Shown here piece by piece: positions 17,322-25,185 of a stretch of 64,000 nucleotides of DNA. Both the position numbers and the translations under genes were made by a program. Origin of the DNA: Streptomyces griseoruber (GTDB taxonomy: Bacteria > Actinomycetota > Actinomycetes > Streptomycetales > Streptomycetaceae); assembly GCF_001514205.1 (NCBI RefSeq), contig NZ_KQ948765.1:454953-518952 (forward strand). Reading direction: 5' to 3'. The number at the start of each line of letters is the position of its first letter. Position 1 is the stretch's first letter. Below the pieces are notes generated by a model. It searched no databases, was not told where the DNA came from, and was given only the letters and a program-made list of their open reading frames with translations.

Positions 17322-18194
17322 ATGAGACTCGCGTCCTTCACCCTGGACGGCGTACGGCGGGCCGGCGCCGTGGACGAGCCCGAGCAGACGGTCACCCTGC
17401 TGCCCGGCACCGTGGACGACATCGTGCGCGGCGGCGCCGAGGCCCTCGACGCGGCCCGCGCGGCGCGCGGCGCGACCCTGGAGCTGTCCCGGGTCCGCCT
17501 GGAATCGCCGCTGCACCGCTTCCGCCGCGACATCCTGTGCACCGGCTGGAACTACCTCGACCACTTCGAGGAGTCACGCGGCAAGCGCGAGGGCCAGGAC
17601 CCCGCGAGCCTGCCCGAGCACCCGGCCTTCTTCACCAAGGGCCCCGACACCGTCATCGGCCCGTACGACGCCATCGCCTACGACCCCGGCCTCTCCGCGC
17701 AGTGGGACTACGAGGCGGAGATCGCCCTCGTCATCGGCCGCGACGGACGCTCGATCCCCGAGGAGAAGGCGCTGGACCACGTCTTCGGCTACCTGGTCGC
17801 CAACGACGTCTCCCAGCGCGACCTCCAGCGCGCCCACGGCGGCCAGTGGCTCAAGGGCAAGAGCATCGACGCGACCATGCCGCTCGGCCCCTGGCTGACC
17901 ACGGCCGACGAGATCGACGACCTGACGGCCCTGCGGGTGCAGTGCGAGGTCAACGGCCGGCTGCTCCAGAACGCGACCAGCGGCCAGATGGCCTTCCCCT
18001 TCGCCCGGATCATCGCCGAGCTGAGCCACGGCATGACCCTGCGCGCCGGGGACGTGGTCCTCACCGGCACCCCCAGCGGCATCGGCAACGCGCGCGAGCC
18101 GCAGATCTTCCTGGAGGACGGCGATCTCGTCGTCACCCGGGTCAGCGGGCTGGGCGAGCTGCGCAACACCGTGACGCGGACCCGGCTGACATAG
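17322..18194 (+). CDS. Fumarylacetoacetate hydrolase family protein
   Basis: A 290-residue FAH-fold hydrolase. The Mg2+ ligands appear in the DYEAEIALVIG motif (two Glu) and the VANDVSQRD loop; LKGKSIDATMPLGPWL and GDVVLTGTPSGIG are the other family signatures. These enzymes cleave C-C bonds of 2,4-dioxo acids such as fumarylpyruvate or maleylpyruvate, or decarboxylate and hydrate the related dienoates. In this cluster it would process the ring-opened product to central metabolites. AGGGGG precedes the ATG, 9 bases after the RidA stop. Confidence 0.85.
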   Translation: MRLASFTLDGVRRAGAVDEPEQTVTLLPGTVDDIVRGGAEALDAARAARGATLELSRVRLESPLHRFRRDILCTGWNYLDHFEESRGKREGQDPASLPEHPAFFTKGPDTVIGPYDAIAYDPGLSAQWDYEAEIALVIGRDGRSIPEEKALDHVFGYLVANDVSQRDLQRAHGGQWLKGKSIDATMPLGPWLTTADEIDDLTALRVQCEVNGRLLQNATSGQMAFPFARIIAELSHGMTLRAGDVVLTGTPSGIGNAREPQIFLEDGDLVVTRVSGLGELRNTVTRTRLT

Positions 18195-18204
18195 GGTGCC
18201 GGGA

Positions 18205-19053
18205 ATGACCGCGCAGACGACCTCGGCGAGCGCCCCGGCGGGCGACCGCGAGTCCCGCCACGCCCCGCTCATCCTCACCCTGTTCGGGCTCTACGCCCGT
18301 GACGGGCGCCACTGGCTCTCGGTCGCGTCACTGATCGCCCTGATGGCGGACCTCGGGGTGGAGAGCCGGGCCGTACGGTCCTCGATTTCGCGGATGAAAC
18401 GCCGCGAGGTGCTGCGCGGCGAGCGCCTGGCGGGGGTCGCCGGGTACACGCCGGCCGACGCGACCCTTCAGACACTCGCCGAGGGAGACGTGCGCATCTT
18501 CCGGCGGACCCGGGCCTCCCGTGCGGACGGCTGGGTGCTGGTGGTGTTCTCCGTGCCCGAGTCCGAGCGCGAGAAGCGGCACGAGCTGCGCACGGTCCTG
18601 ACCCGGCTCGGCTTCGGCACGGCGGCCTCGGGGGTGTGGGTCGCGCCCGGGAACCTGGCGGCCGAGACGCGGCGCACCCTGGAACGCCGGGAGCTGTCCG
18701 CGTACGTGGACCTGTTCACCGGTGACCACTTCGCCTTCGGGGACCCGCGGGAGAAGATCCGCTCCTGGTGGGACCTCGACGAACTCACCGAGCTGTACGC
18801 GGACTTCCTGCGCCGCCACGGCCCCGTCCTCGACGCGGCGCTGGAGCGCGCGCCGGAGCCCCTGGAGGCGTTCCGGACCTATGTGCCGATGCTGACCCAG
18901 TGGCGGCGGCTGCCCTACCGGGACCCCGGCCTCCCCCTCGACCTGCTGCCGCGGGACTGGAAGGGGGTGGCCGCGGCCGAGCTGTTCGAGCGGCTCGACG
19001 CCCTGCTCAGACCCGCCGCGGCGGCCCATGCCGCGGCGGTGGTCACGGCCTGA
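18205..19053 (+). CDS. PaaX-family transcriptional regulator
   Basis: A 282-residue PaaX-like protein. The N-terminal winged helix (LILTLFGLYARDGRHWLSVA, then GVESRAVRSSISRMKRREVL) is followed by the middle ferredoxin-like domain (DGWVLVVFSVPESEREKRHE, RLGFGTAASGVWVAPG) and the C-terminal helical domain ending with LPYRDPGLPLDLLPRDWKG, a PaaX signature. PaaX proteins repress aryl-CoA catabolic operons and are released by the CoA ester. Here the likely effector is the CoA product of the adjacent ligase. The gene is 10 bases after the FAH stop. The ATG at 18205 was chosen; a GTG at 18196 is an alternative. Confidence 0.85.
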   Translation: MTAQTTSASAPAGDRESRHAPLILTLFGLYARDGRHWLSVASLIALMADLGVESRAVRSSISRMKRREVLRGERLAGVAGYTPADATLQTLAEGDVRIFRRTRASRADGWVLVVFSVPESEREKRHELRTVLTRLGFGTAASGVWVAPGNLAAETRRTLERRELSAYVDLFTGDHFAFGDPREKIRSWWDLDELTELYADFLRRHGPVLDAALERAPEPLEAFRTYVPMLTQWRRLPYRDPGLPLDLLPRDWKGVAAAELFERLDALLRPAAAAHAAAVVTA

Positions 19054-19073
19054 GGCCGCTCGCTCGCCCGGCG

Positions 19074-19094
19074 GTTCACGCTCAGAGCGTGAGC
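19074..19094. terminator. Hairpin overlapping the stop of the M24-like gene
   Basis: GTTCACGCT-CAG-AGCGTGAGC forms a 9-bp stem (one G-T pair) with a 3-base loop, between the convergent PaaX and M24-like genes. The stop codon of the latter sits in the loop. Confidence 0.45.
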
Positions 19095-19771
19095 AGCTCC
19101 TCGTAAAACCCGCCGAAACCGCGTTCGCGGTCGACGAGGTGGATCTCCAGGATCCAGTGGCAGCGGCGGCCCGCCTTGTCGGTGCGGCGCAGTGGGGTGT
19201 CGTTGGCGGGGGTGACGTACGACTCGACGTCCGCGCCGTCGATCCACTCGTGCGGGAACTCTCCGACCAGATGGCCGGCGTGCCAGCCGCCCAGCTCCCA
19301 GCCGGCCTCGGCGGCCAGCCGCTCGACCTCGGCGTACAGCCGCTTGCCGGTGATGTCGGGGTCGCCCTCGAAGAAACGGCGGCCGGCCGCGAAGACCTTC
19401 GGCAGGTCGTCGCGGAGCCGGTGCTTGACCGGGTCGTCGCCGAGGACGAAGGTCCGGCCGAAGTCGGCCTCGTACTCCTCGAAGATCGGCCCGAAGTCGG
19501 CGAACACGATGTCGTCCGCGCCGATCAGCCGGTCCGGCGGGTTCTCCTTGTACGGCTTCAGCGTGTTCGGGCCCGAGCGCACGATCCGCTTGTGCCAGTG
19601 ACGGGTCGTGCCGAACAGCTCGTTCGCCAGGTCACGGATGCGGTCGCTGACCGCGCGCTCCCCCTGGCCCGGCACGACGAGGGCCCGCTCCTCGATCTCC
19701 GCGAAGAGCCGAACGGCCTTCGCCTGAGCATCCAGCAAGCGCGCCGCGCGGGTGGCTTCGTCATCCGTCAT
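19082..19771 (-). CDS. M24-family (creatinase/aminopeptidase P fold) hydrolase
   Basis: A 229-residue protein with the pita-bread fold only. Metal-ligand regions are FADFGPIFEEYEADFGRTF (two Asp-type positions), GWHAGHLVGEFPHE (the His segment), and the C-terminal LEIHLVDRERGFGGFYEE (Glu segment). It lacks the N-terminal domain of prolidases. Substrate is unknown. The ATG at 19771 lies 7 bases after TACCCT, a good -10 box, so the mRNA may be leaderless; an upstream in-frame ATG at 19795 has no ribosome-binding site. It converges on the PaaX operon and is probably unrelated to it. Confidence 0.7.
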   Translation of the reverse strand: MTDDEATRAARLLDAQAKAVRLFAEIEERALVVPGQGERAVSDRIRDLANELFGTTRHWHKRIVRSGPNTLKPYKENPPDRLIGADDIVFADFGPIFEEYEADFGRTFVLGDDPVKHRLRDDLPKVFAAGRRFFEGDPDITGKRLYAEVERLAAEAGWELGGWHAGHLVGEFPHEWIDGADVESYVTPANDTPLRRTDKAGRRCHWILEIHLVDRERGFGGFYEELLTL

Positions 19772-19988
19772 ACCCGGGAGGGTACAAGTGACCATGCTCG
19801 GACCGACGCCGAGGACCGCGGTCGGCGGCGGCAGTCCTCCGCCGGTGCGGCGACCGGCGCCGGGGTCAGCCGCCGACGGCCGCCAGGCGTTCGCTGATCC
19901 GTTCGGCGGTGGCGACGCCGCGGACGCCGACGCGGACGGTGCCGACGCCCACCCGGATACGGGTAATTCAAGGAGGCCGAAACGTGAA

Positions 19989-22865
19989 CTACGGGTGCCG
20001 GTCCAGGGCGGCGCGGGTCATCAGGCCGGCCAGGGCCGAGCGGGACGGAACCGAGGTCTTGCGGTAGATGGCCGACAGGTGGGTCTCGACGGTGCGGCGG
20101 CTGAGGAACAGCTTGGTGGCGATGGCCTGGTTGCTCAGCCCCTCGGCGACGAGTTCGGCGATCTGCCCTTCTCGTGGGGTGAGTTGGTCGAGTTCGGTGG
20201 GGGCGGGCGGGGGTTCCTCGGTCCGGGGGCGTACCAGTGCGGCGAGGTCGGTCAGGAGGTGGGCGCCGCCGGTGTCGGCGAGGCGGCGGCCCCGTTCCCA
20301 CAGCGTGGCGGCGTGCGGGTGGTCGCCCGCCGCCTGTGCCTGGGTGGAGGCGAGCAGCAGGGAGTACGCCTCCCACAGGATGGCGCCGGAGGGGGCGTAG
20401 GCCTGGGCGGCGTCCTCGAGGAGGCGGGCGGCGGTGCTCGGGTCGCCATGGTGCTGGGCGAGCGCGGCCCGGGCCCGCAGGGCCGCCCCGCGCTGGCCGT
20501 TCAGCCCGATGCGGTCGGCTTCCTGCGCGGCCCGGGCGGCCCAGTGCGCGGCCTGTTCGGGGTCGCCGGTGGCGAGGGCGGTCGCGACGAGGGTGTCGAG
20601 CTGCCCGGGGCGGGTGGAGGGTTGCAGGCCGTGCAGGTCGGGGCCGCCGGCGCGCAGGATGGCGTCCTGGGCGCGGTGGGGGTCGCCGCCGACCAGGGCG
20701 ATGTGGCCGAGGACGCAGCCGGCCAGGGAGGCCCACCAGTGGCGGCTGGTGCCGGCGGCGGCCACGGCCTCCTCGGCCGTCGCGAGGGCCTGGGTGTCGC
20801 CGAGCGGGCGGCGCAGCAGGAGGATCAGTGCCTTGAAGCTCAGGGTGAAGGCGAGCAGGTCGCCGCTGGCGACGGCGCGGGCCACGGATTCCGCTTCCTC
20901 GGCCGCGGCGAGGGCGGTGGGCAGCCGGCAGGTGGTCAGGTGGAGGAAGGCCCGGGCGGTGAGCAGATGGGGCAGGACGTGGACCTGCCCGGCGCGGCGG
21001 GCGATGTCCAGTCCTCGGTCGGTGTGGCGTTCGGCGTCGGCGTGGCGTTCGAGGAGGGCTTCGGCCCAGGCCAGCCAGACCAGCGCCTCGGAGAGTTCGG
21101 TGAGGTCGGGGTCGGTCAGTGCGTCGGCGATGGCGGCGGCGGCCCCGGCCGACCGCGTCGCCGCCGCCGTGTCGCCCTCGTAGGCCTCGCCCAGCGCGGC
21201 CAGCGCCAGCGCGCCCAGTTCTCCCATCAGGTCGTCGTGGGAGCGGGCCACCGCGAGCGTGCGGTGGATGTCGTCGCGGACGGCCGGGTAGCTGACGGTG
21301 TTCAGGGCGGCCATGCCGAGTGCGAGGCCCAGGGAGACCGCCTGACGCGGCCCGGGGCCGGGCTCGCGGGTCAACTCCCGCTGGAGCAGGGCGGTCGCCT
21401 CCGGGGAGTGCCCCAGATGCCGTTCCATCATGGCGCACAGCGCCGTCGCGTCCCCGCGCAGTACGGCGTCGTCGGGGCCGCAGCGGCTGATCAGCGTGTG
21501 GAGCAGGTCCCGGCTCTCGCGCAGAGCGCCGCCGACCGCGAGCGCCCTGGCGCGGGCCAGTGTCAGCTCGTCGCGCCGGGCCGTGTGGGCGGGGGTGTCC
21601 GGCATCAGCCGCAGGACGACCTCCAGCAGATGGGCGGCCGTCGCGGGCGCGGTGTGGGCGTACCCGGCGGCCGCCTCGGTCAGTACGGCCGCCGACACCG
21701 GGTTCCAGCCCGTCAGCGACCGCTCGACATGATGGGCGCGCTCGGCGGCGCGGGCACCGGTGCGGGCCAGTTCCTCCGCGACGGCGCGGTGCAGCTCGGC
21801 GCGGCGCGGCGCGGGGGTGTTCTCGTAGACCAGCGCCCGCAGCAGCGGATGACGCAGCATCCAGCGGCCGTCGGACCCCGTGCGCAGCAGATCCCGCCGT
21901 ACCGCCGCACCGGTACGGGCCTCCAGCTCCTCCGCCGTGGGGTTTCCGGCCACCAGCCGCAGCAGGGCGGGCGTGGCCTGCTCCCCCAGGACCGCCACCG
22001 CCTCGACCGTACGGCGCTCCTCCCCGCTCAGTGCCGTCACTTCCTCCAGGAGCAGCGCCGCCAGCCCGTCCGGCACCCCGGAGGCGGTGATCCCGCCGGC
22101 CGGGGGCAGGGCCTCTCCCTGCCGGTGGGCGTGCAGCAGGCACCGCAGGTAGAGGGGATTGCCCTCACCGGCCGCGTAGACCCGCCTCGCGTCCTGCGGC
22201 GGCAGATCGGGGGCGTGCGCCTCGGTCCACTCCCGCTCGGGCAGCGGCCCCAACGGCACCCGCAGCACGGCCCCCCGGTCCGCGCCCCGGGCCAGCGCGG
22301 CGGCGAGCGGGTGCGGGGTCTGCCGCTCCCGCCGGGCGACGGCCAGCGCCACCCGCCCGCGCACCGGATGCCGGATCAGCTGGTCCAGGAGTTCCAGGGA
22401 CGCCGGGTCCGCCCAGTGCAGATCGTCCAGCGCCAGCACCACTGCGCCCTGTTCCGCGAGGCCGCTCAGCACCTGCGTGACGGCACGGTGGAGACCGAAA
22501 CGGTCACGGCCCTCGCCCCGCACCGCCGCATCACGCACCCCGTACAGCACCGCGGCCGCCGCCTCCGGCACGGCGCCGGAAGCCAGGAAGGCGGGATCGG
22601 CATCGGCGAAGGCATCCGTGAACGGCTGGAAGGGGGTGTACCGCTCGAACTCGGTGGCCGTCCCCCGCAGCACCGTCAGCCCGCGTCGCCGCGCCCGCGT
22701 GCCGAGTTCGTCCAGCAGCCGGCTCTTGCCCATGCCGGCGTCCGCGGAGATGTCGACCACGGCGGGAACGCCGTCCCGGCCGAGGCCTGCGATCACCTCG
22801 TCGAGCCGCGCGAGTTCATCGGTCCTGCCGACCAGCCGTGTCGCCGTCTCGTCCCGCTCCGGCAC
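19989..22865 (-). CDS. LuxR-family ATP-binding regulator (LAL type)
   Basis: A 958-residue LAL regulator. Near residue 30-50 lies the Walker A loop (SADAGMGKSRLLDE), near 140 the Walker B-like VLALDDLHWAD, then a long TPR-like helical region, and a C-terminal LuxR helix-turn-helix (LTPREGQIAELVAEGLSNQA, then LSRRTVETHLSAIYRK). Such proteins activate transcription in response to ATP and a small ligand. I chose the GTG at 22865, with CGGAG 8 bases upstream; an ATG pair at 22907/22910 would add 14-15 residues without a ribosome-binding site. Its target is unclear: neighbours on both sides are divergent or convergent single genes. Confidence 0.85.
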   Translation of the reverse strand: MPERDETATRLVGRTDELARLDEVIAGLGRDGVPAVVDISADAGMGKSRLLDELGTRARRRGLTVLRGTATEFERYTPFQPFTDAFADADPAFLASGAVPEAAAAVLYGVRDAAVRGEGRDRFGLHRAVTQVLSGLAEQGAVVLALDDLHWADPASLELLDQLIRHPVRGRVALAVARRERQTPHPLAAALARGADRGAVLRVPLGPLPEREWTEAHAPDLPPQDARRVYAAGEGNPLYLRCLLHAHRQGEALPPAGGITASGVPDGLAALLLEEVTALSGEERRTVEAVAVLGEQATPALLRLVAGNPTAEELEARTGAAVRRDLLRTGSDGRWMLRHPLLRALVYENTPAPRRAELHRAVAEELARTGARAAERAHHVERSLTGWNPVSAAVLTEAAAGYAHTAPATAAHLLEVVLRLMPDTPAHTARRDELTLARARALAVGGALRESRDLLHTLISRCGPDDAVLRGDATALCAMMERHLGHSPEATALLQRELTREPGPGPRQAVSLGLALGMAALNTVSYPAVRDDIHRTLAVARSHDDLMGELGALALAALGEAYEGDTAAATRSAGAAAAIADALTDPDLTELSEALVWLAWAEALLERHADAERHTDRGLDIARRAGQVHVLPHLLTARAFLHLTTCRLPTALAAAEEAESVARAVASGDLLAFTLSFKALILLLRRPLGDTQALATAEEAVAAAGTSRHWWASLAGCVLGHIALVGGDPHRAQDAILRAGGPDLHGLQPSTRPGQLDTLVATALATGDPEQAAHWAARAAQEADRIGLNGQRGAALRARAALAQHHGDPSTAARLLEDAAQAYAPSGAILWEAYSLLLASTQAQAAGDHPHAATLWERGRRLADTGGAHLLTDLAALVRPRTEEPPPAPTELDQLTPREGQIAELVAEGLSNQAIATKLFLSRRTVETHLSAIYRKTSVPSRSALAGLMTRAALDRHP

Positions 22866-23021
22866 CGATTCATCTCCGTCCGTCCGTGTCGTACCGCTTG
22901 CGGCCATCATGCCCAAAACGGCGTCCGACCAGGTCTGGCAACCGTCCGGGCCGCCACCGTCGTCCCTTCTGCGGAGCCCTGGTGATCGTCGCCCGGGCGC
23001 CCCGGAAGTGGAGGACGGTGG

Positions 23022-23930
23022 ATGTTCGCCCTGCTCGTGGTGCGACTGACGGGACTGGACGCGGGAACCGTGTTCGCGGTTCCGGTGGTGCTCTTCCCGT
23101 ACGGCGCCGTGCTGAGCGTTGTGCTGCTGGTGGCCGTTGTCGCCGTGCCCGCCCTGCGCTCGCGCCGGACGGTGGCCGTGGTCGCGCTGCTGGCGGTCGC
23201 GCAAGTCGCCGTGCTGGTACCGCGCTTCCTGCCCGGTGAGCGGCATGTCCCGGCCGGGGCGGCCGAGTTGCGGGTGGCCACGCTCAACGCGCATGTGGGC
23301 AAGGTGGATCCGCGGGCGGTGCTGCGGCTGGTGCGGGCCGAGCGGATCGACGTACTGGCCGTGCAGGAGCTGACCCGGGCCGGGGTCGCGGCGTTCGCCG
23401 AGGCGGGTCTGGGCCGGCTGCTGCCCCACCAGGAACTCCACCCCGAGAACGACTCCTCGATCTACTCACGGCTCCCGCTGACCCACGCCGGCCCGCTGGA
23501 CGCCGGCACCACCTGGCCGCAGACCACCGCGGAGGTGACCGTGGGCGGCCGGACCGTCCGCCTGGTGGCCGTCCACACGTACTACCCGCTCGGTGACGCC
23601 GACCGCTGGACACGGGACTTCACCGCGCTCACCGCCGTCGCCCGGGACAGCGGCCCGGACACCGTCTTCCTGGGCGACTTCAACGCCTCCCTCGACCATG
23701 CGCCGATGCGCTCCCTGCTCGCGGCGGGGCTCACCGACACGCACGCCGAGCTGGGCCGCGGCTGGGCCCGCACCTGGCCCGCCGACAGGGCGCCGCTCCC
23801 GGCCCTGGTCCAGCTCGACCACGTGCTGCACGGCTCCGGCCTGACGGGGGTCTCCGCCGGCGAACGGACCCTGCCGGGCACGGACCACCGGGCGGTGGTG
23901 GCGGTGTTGGCGGTACGGCCCGGCGGATGA
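23022..23930 (+). CDS. Membrane-anchored endonuclease/exonuclease/phosphatase-family protein (VanJ-like)
   Basis: A 302-residue protein. Two or three N-terminal hydrophobic helices (residues 1-70, e.g. VLLVAVVAVPAL and VAVVALLAVAQVAVLV) anchor it, and the rest is an EEP catalytic domain outside the membrane: RVATLNAHVG, IDVLAVQELT, TVFLGDFNASLDH, LVQLDHVLH and PGTDHRAVVA carry the Asn, Glu, Asp/Asn and His active-site residues. This plan matches VanJ of S. coelicolor, which acts on undecaprenyl lipids and gives teicoplanin tolerance. The substrate here is inferred to be a lipid phosphate. GGAGG precedes the ATG. It diverges from the LAL gene. Confidence 0.75.
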   Translation: MFALLVVRLTGLDAGTVFAVPVVLFPYGAVLSVVLLVAVVAVPALRSRRTVAVVALLAVAQVAVLVPRFLPGERHVPAGAAELRVATLNAHVGKVDPRAVLRLVRAERIDVLAVQELTRAGVAAFAEAGLGRLLPHQELHPENDSSIYSRLPLTHAGPLDAGTTWPQTTAEVTVGGRTVRLVAVHTYYPLGDADRWTRDFTALTAVARDSGPDTVFLGDFNASLDHAPMRSLLAAGLTDTHAELGRGWARTWPADRAPLPALVQLDHVLHGSGLTGVSAGERTLPGTDHRAVVAVLAVRPGG

Positions 23931-24044
23931 GGGGTAGGGGCGCGCAGTCCGTCTCGTACCAAAGGTCCCGCCGGACTCCCCGGGAGACGGTCTGCCGATC
24001 TCCCGACCCTTTTTCGGCGATTCGTAGCCGAATTCGCCAAACAG

Positions 24045-24090
24045 TTGAGCGATTGTCGTCCGCTCTTCACGCTTTCCCTGTCAAGTGCCC
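24045..24090 (+). promoter_or_regulatory. Promoter region of the aminotransferase operon with shared motif
   Basis: TTGAGC at 24045, then 17 bases, then CACGCT, resemble -35 and -10 boxes. CCTGTCAAGTGCCC follows at 24077. The same elements at the same spacing occur upstream of the E1alpha gene (27433-27478). A shared GAAGCGAGT-type leader sequence also precedes both start codons. This suggests control by one regulator, perhaps the Lrp protein encoded between the two operons. Confidence 0.5.
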
Positions 24091-24133
24091 GACGGCCAGG
24101 CCTCGGGCCCCCCGCTGCGGAAGCGAGTCGAGC

Positions 24134-25180
24134 ATGGTGCGTGTCCGTGCGTCTCTGTCCCGGTTGCCCTCCTACGTCCCGGGCCGCAAGCTGCCCGGGG
24201 CCGTGGTGCTGGCCAGCAACGAATCCCCCCACGGGCTGCTGCCGGGGGTGGCGGCGACCCTCGTGGAGTCCGCCGGCGGTGTGTCGCGCTACCCGGATCT
24301 GCACGCCTCCTCGCTGATCGAGGCGCTGGCCGCGCACCACGCGGTGGAACCGGACCGGATCGCGGTGGGCGCGGGGTCCTCCGAGGTGTGCGGGCAGTTG
24401 CTGCACACGGTCGTGGGTCCGGGTGACGAGGTGGTCTTCGGCTGGCGGTCGTTCGAGGCGTACCCGATCCTCACCACCGTCGCGGGCGGTACGGCGGTGC
24501 CGGTGCCGTTGCGGGACCACGCCCTCGACCTCGACGCGATGGCGGCGGCGATCACCGCCCGGACCCGGCTGGTGTTCGTGTGCAACCCGAACAACCCGAC
24601 CTCCACGGCGGTCGGCGCGCGGGCGCTGACCGCGTTCGCGGACCGGGTGCCGCGGGACGTGCTGATCGTGGTCGACGAGGCGTACCGGGAGTACGCCGAT
24701 CCGGCGCGGGTGCCCGACGGGCTCGCGCTGCTCGGCGACCGGCCGAACGTGGCCGTGCTGCGGACCTTCTCGAAGGCGTACGGCCTGGCGGGTCTGCGCG
24801 TCGGCTACTGCGTCGCGCCGCCCGGGATCGCCGCGCATGTGCGGCGCACGCAGGTGCCGTTCAGCGTCAGCGGGCTCGCCCAGCGGGCGGCCGTGGTGGC
24901 GCTCGGCGAGCGGGCGGAGGTCGCCCGGCGGGCCGCCCTCACGGTCGCCGAACGCGACCGGGTCGCCGGGCGGCTGCGGGAGCTCGGCCACGACGTGCCG
25001 GACTCCGAGGCCAACTTCGTCTGGCTGCCGCTCGGCGCGGACAGCGGGGACTTCGCCCGGCACTGCGCGGACGGGAAGGTCATGGTCCGCCCGTTCCCCG
25101 GCGAGGGCGTGCGGGTGACGATCGGCCTGCCGGAGGAGAACGACGCCCTGCTCGCGCTCGCGGCGAGCCGGCGAGGCTGA
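24134..25180 (+). CDS. Histidinol-phosphate aminotransferase-like (aromatic aminotransferase)
   Basis: A 348-residue class I/II PLP aminotransferase. ASNESPHG near the N-terminus, VFVCNPNNPTS and VVDEAYREY are family motifs, and the PLP lysine is in FSKAYGLAGLRVGY near residue 215. C-terminal VRPFPGEGVRVTIGLPEEN matches HisC/Pat proteins. HisC uses histidinol phosphate, but this gene is in a catabolic operon with PaaN and near a 2-oxoacid dehydrogenase, so an aromatic or branched-chain amino acid is the more likely amino donor (inference). It is first in the operon; the next start is 5 bases after its stop. Confidence 0.8.
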   Translation: MVRVRASLSRLPSYVPGRKLPGAVVLASNESPHGLLPGVAATLVESAGGVSRYPDLHASSLIEALAAHHAVEPDRIAVGAGSSEVCGQLLHTVVGPGDEVVFGWRSFEAYPILTTVAGGTAVPVPLRDHALDLDAMAAAITARTRLVFVCNPNNPTSTAVGARALTAFADRVPRDVLIVVDEAYREYADPARVPDGLALLGDRPNVAVLRTFSKAYGLAGLRVGYCVAPPGIAAHVRRTQVPFSVSGLAQRAAVVALGERAEVARRAALTVAERDRVAGRLRELGHDVPDSEANFVWLPLGADSGDFARHCADGKVMVRPFPGEGVRVTIGLPEENDALLALAASRRG

Positions 25181-25185
25181 CGGTC

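Noticed and set aside
19866..19985. Minus-strand stretch reading GTVRVGVRGVATAERISERL then a stop
   Set aside because: It looks like a decayed C-terminus but is too short to assign to any family and has no start.
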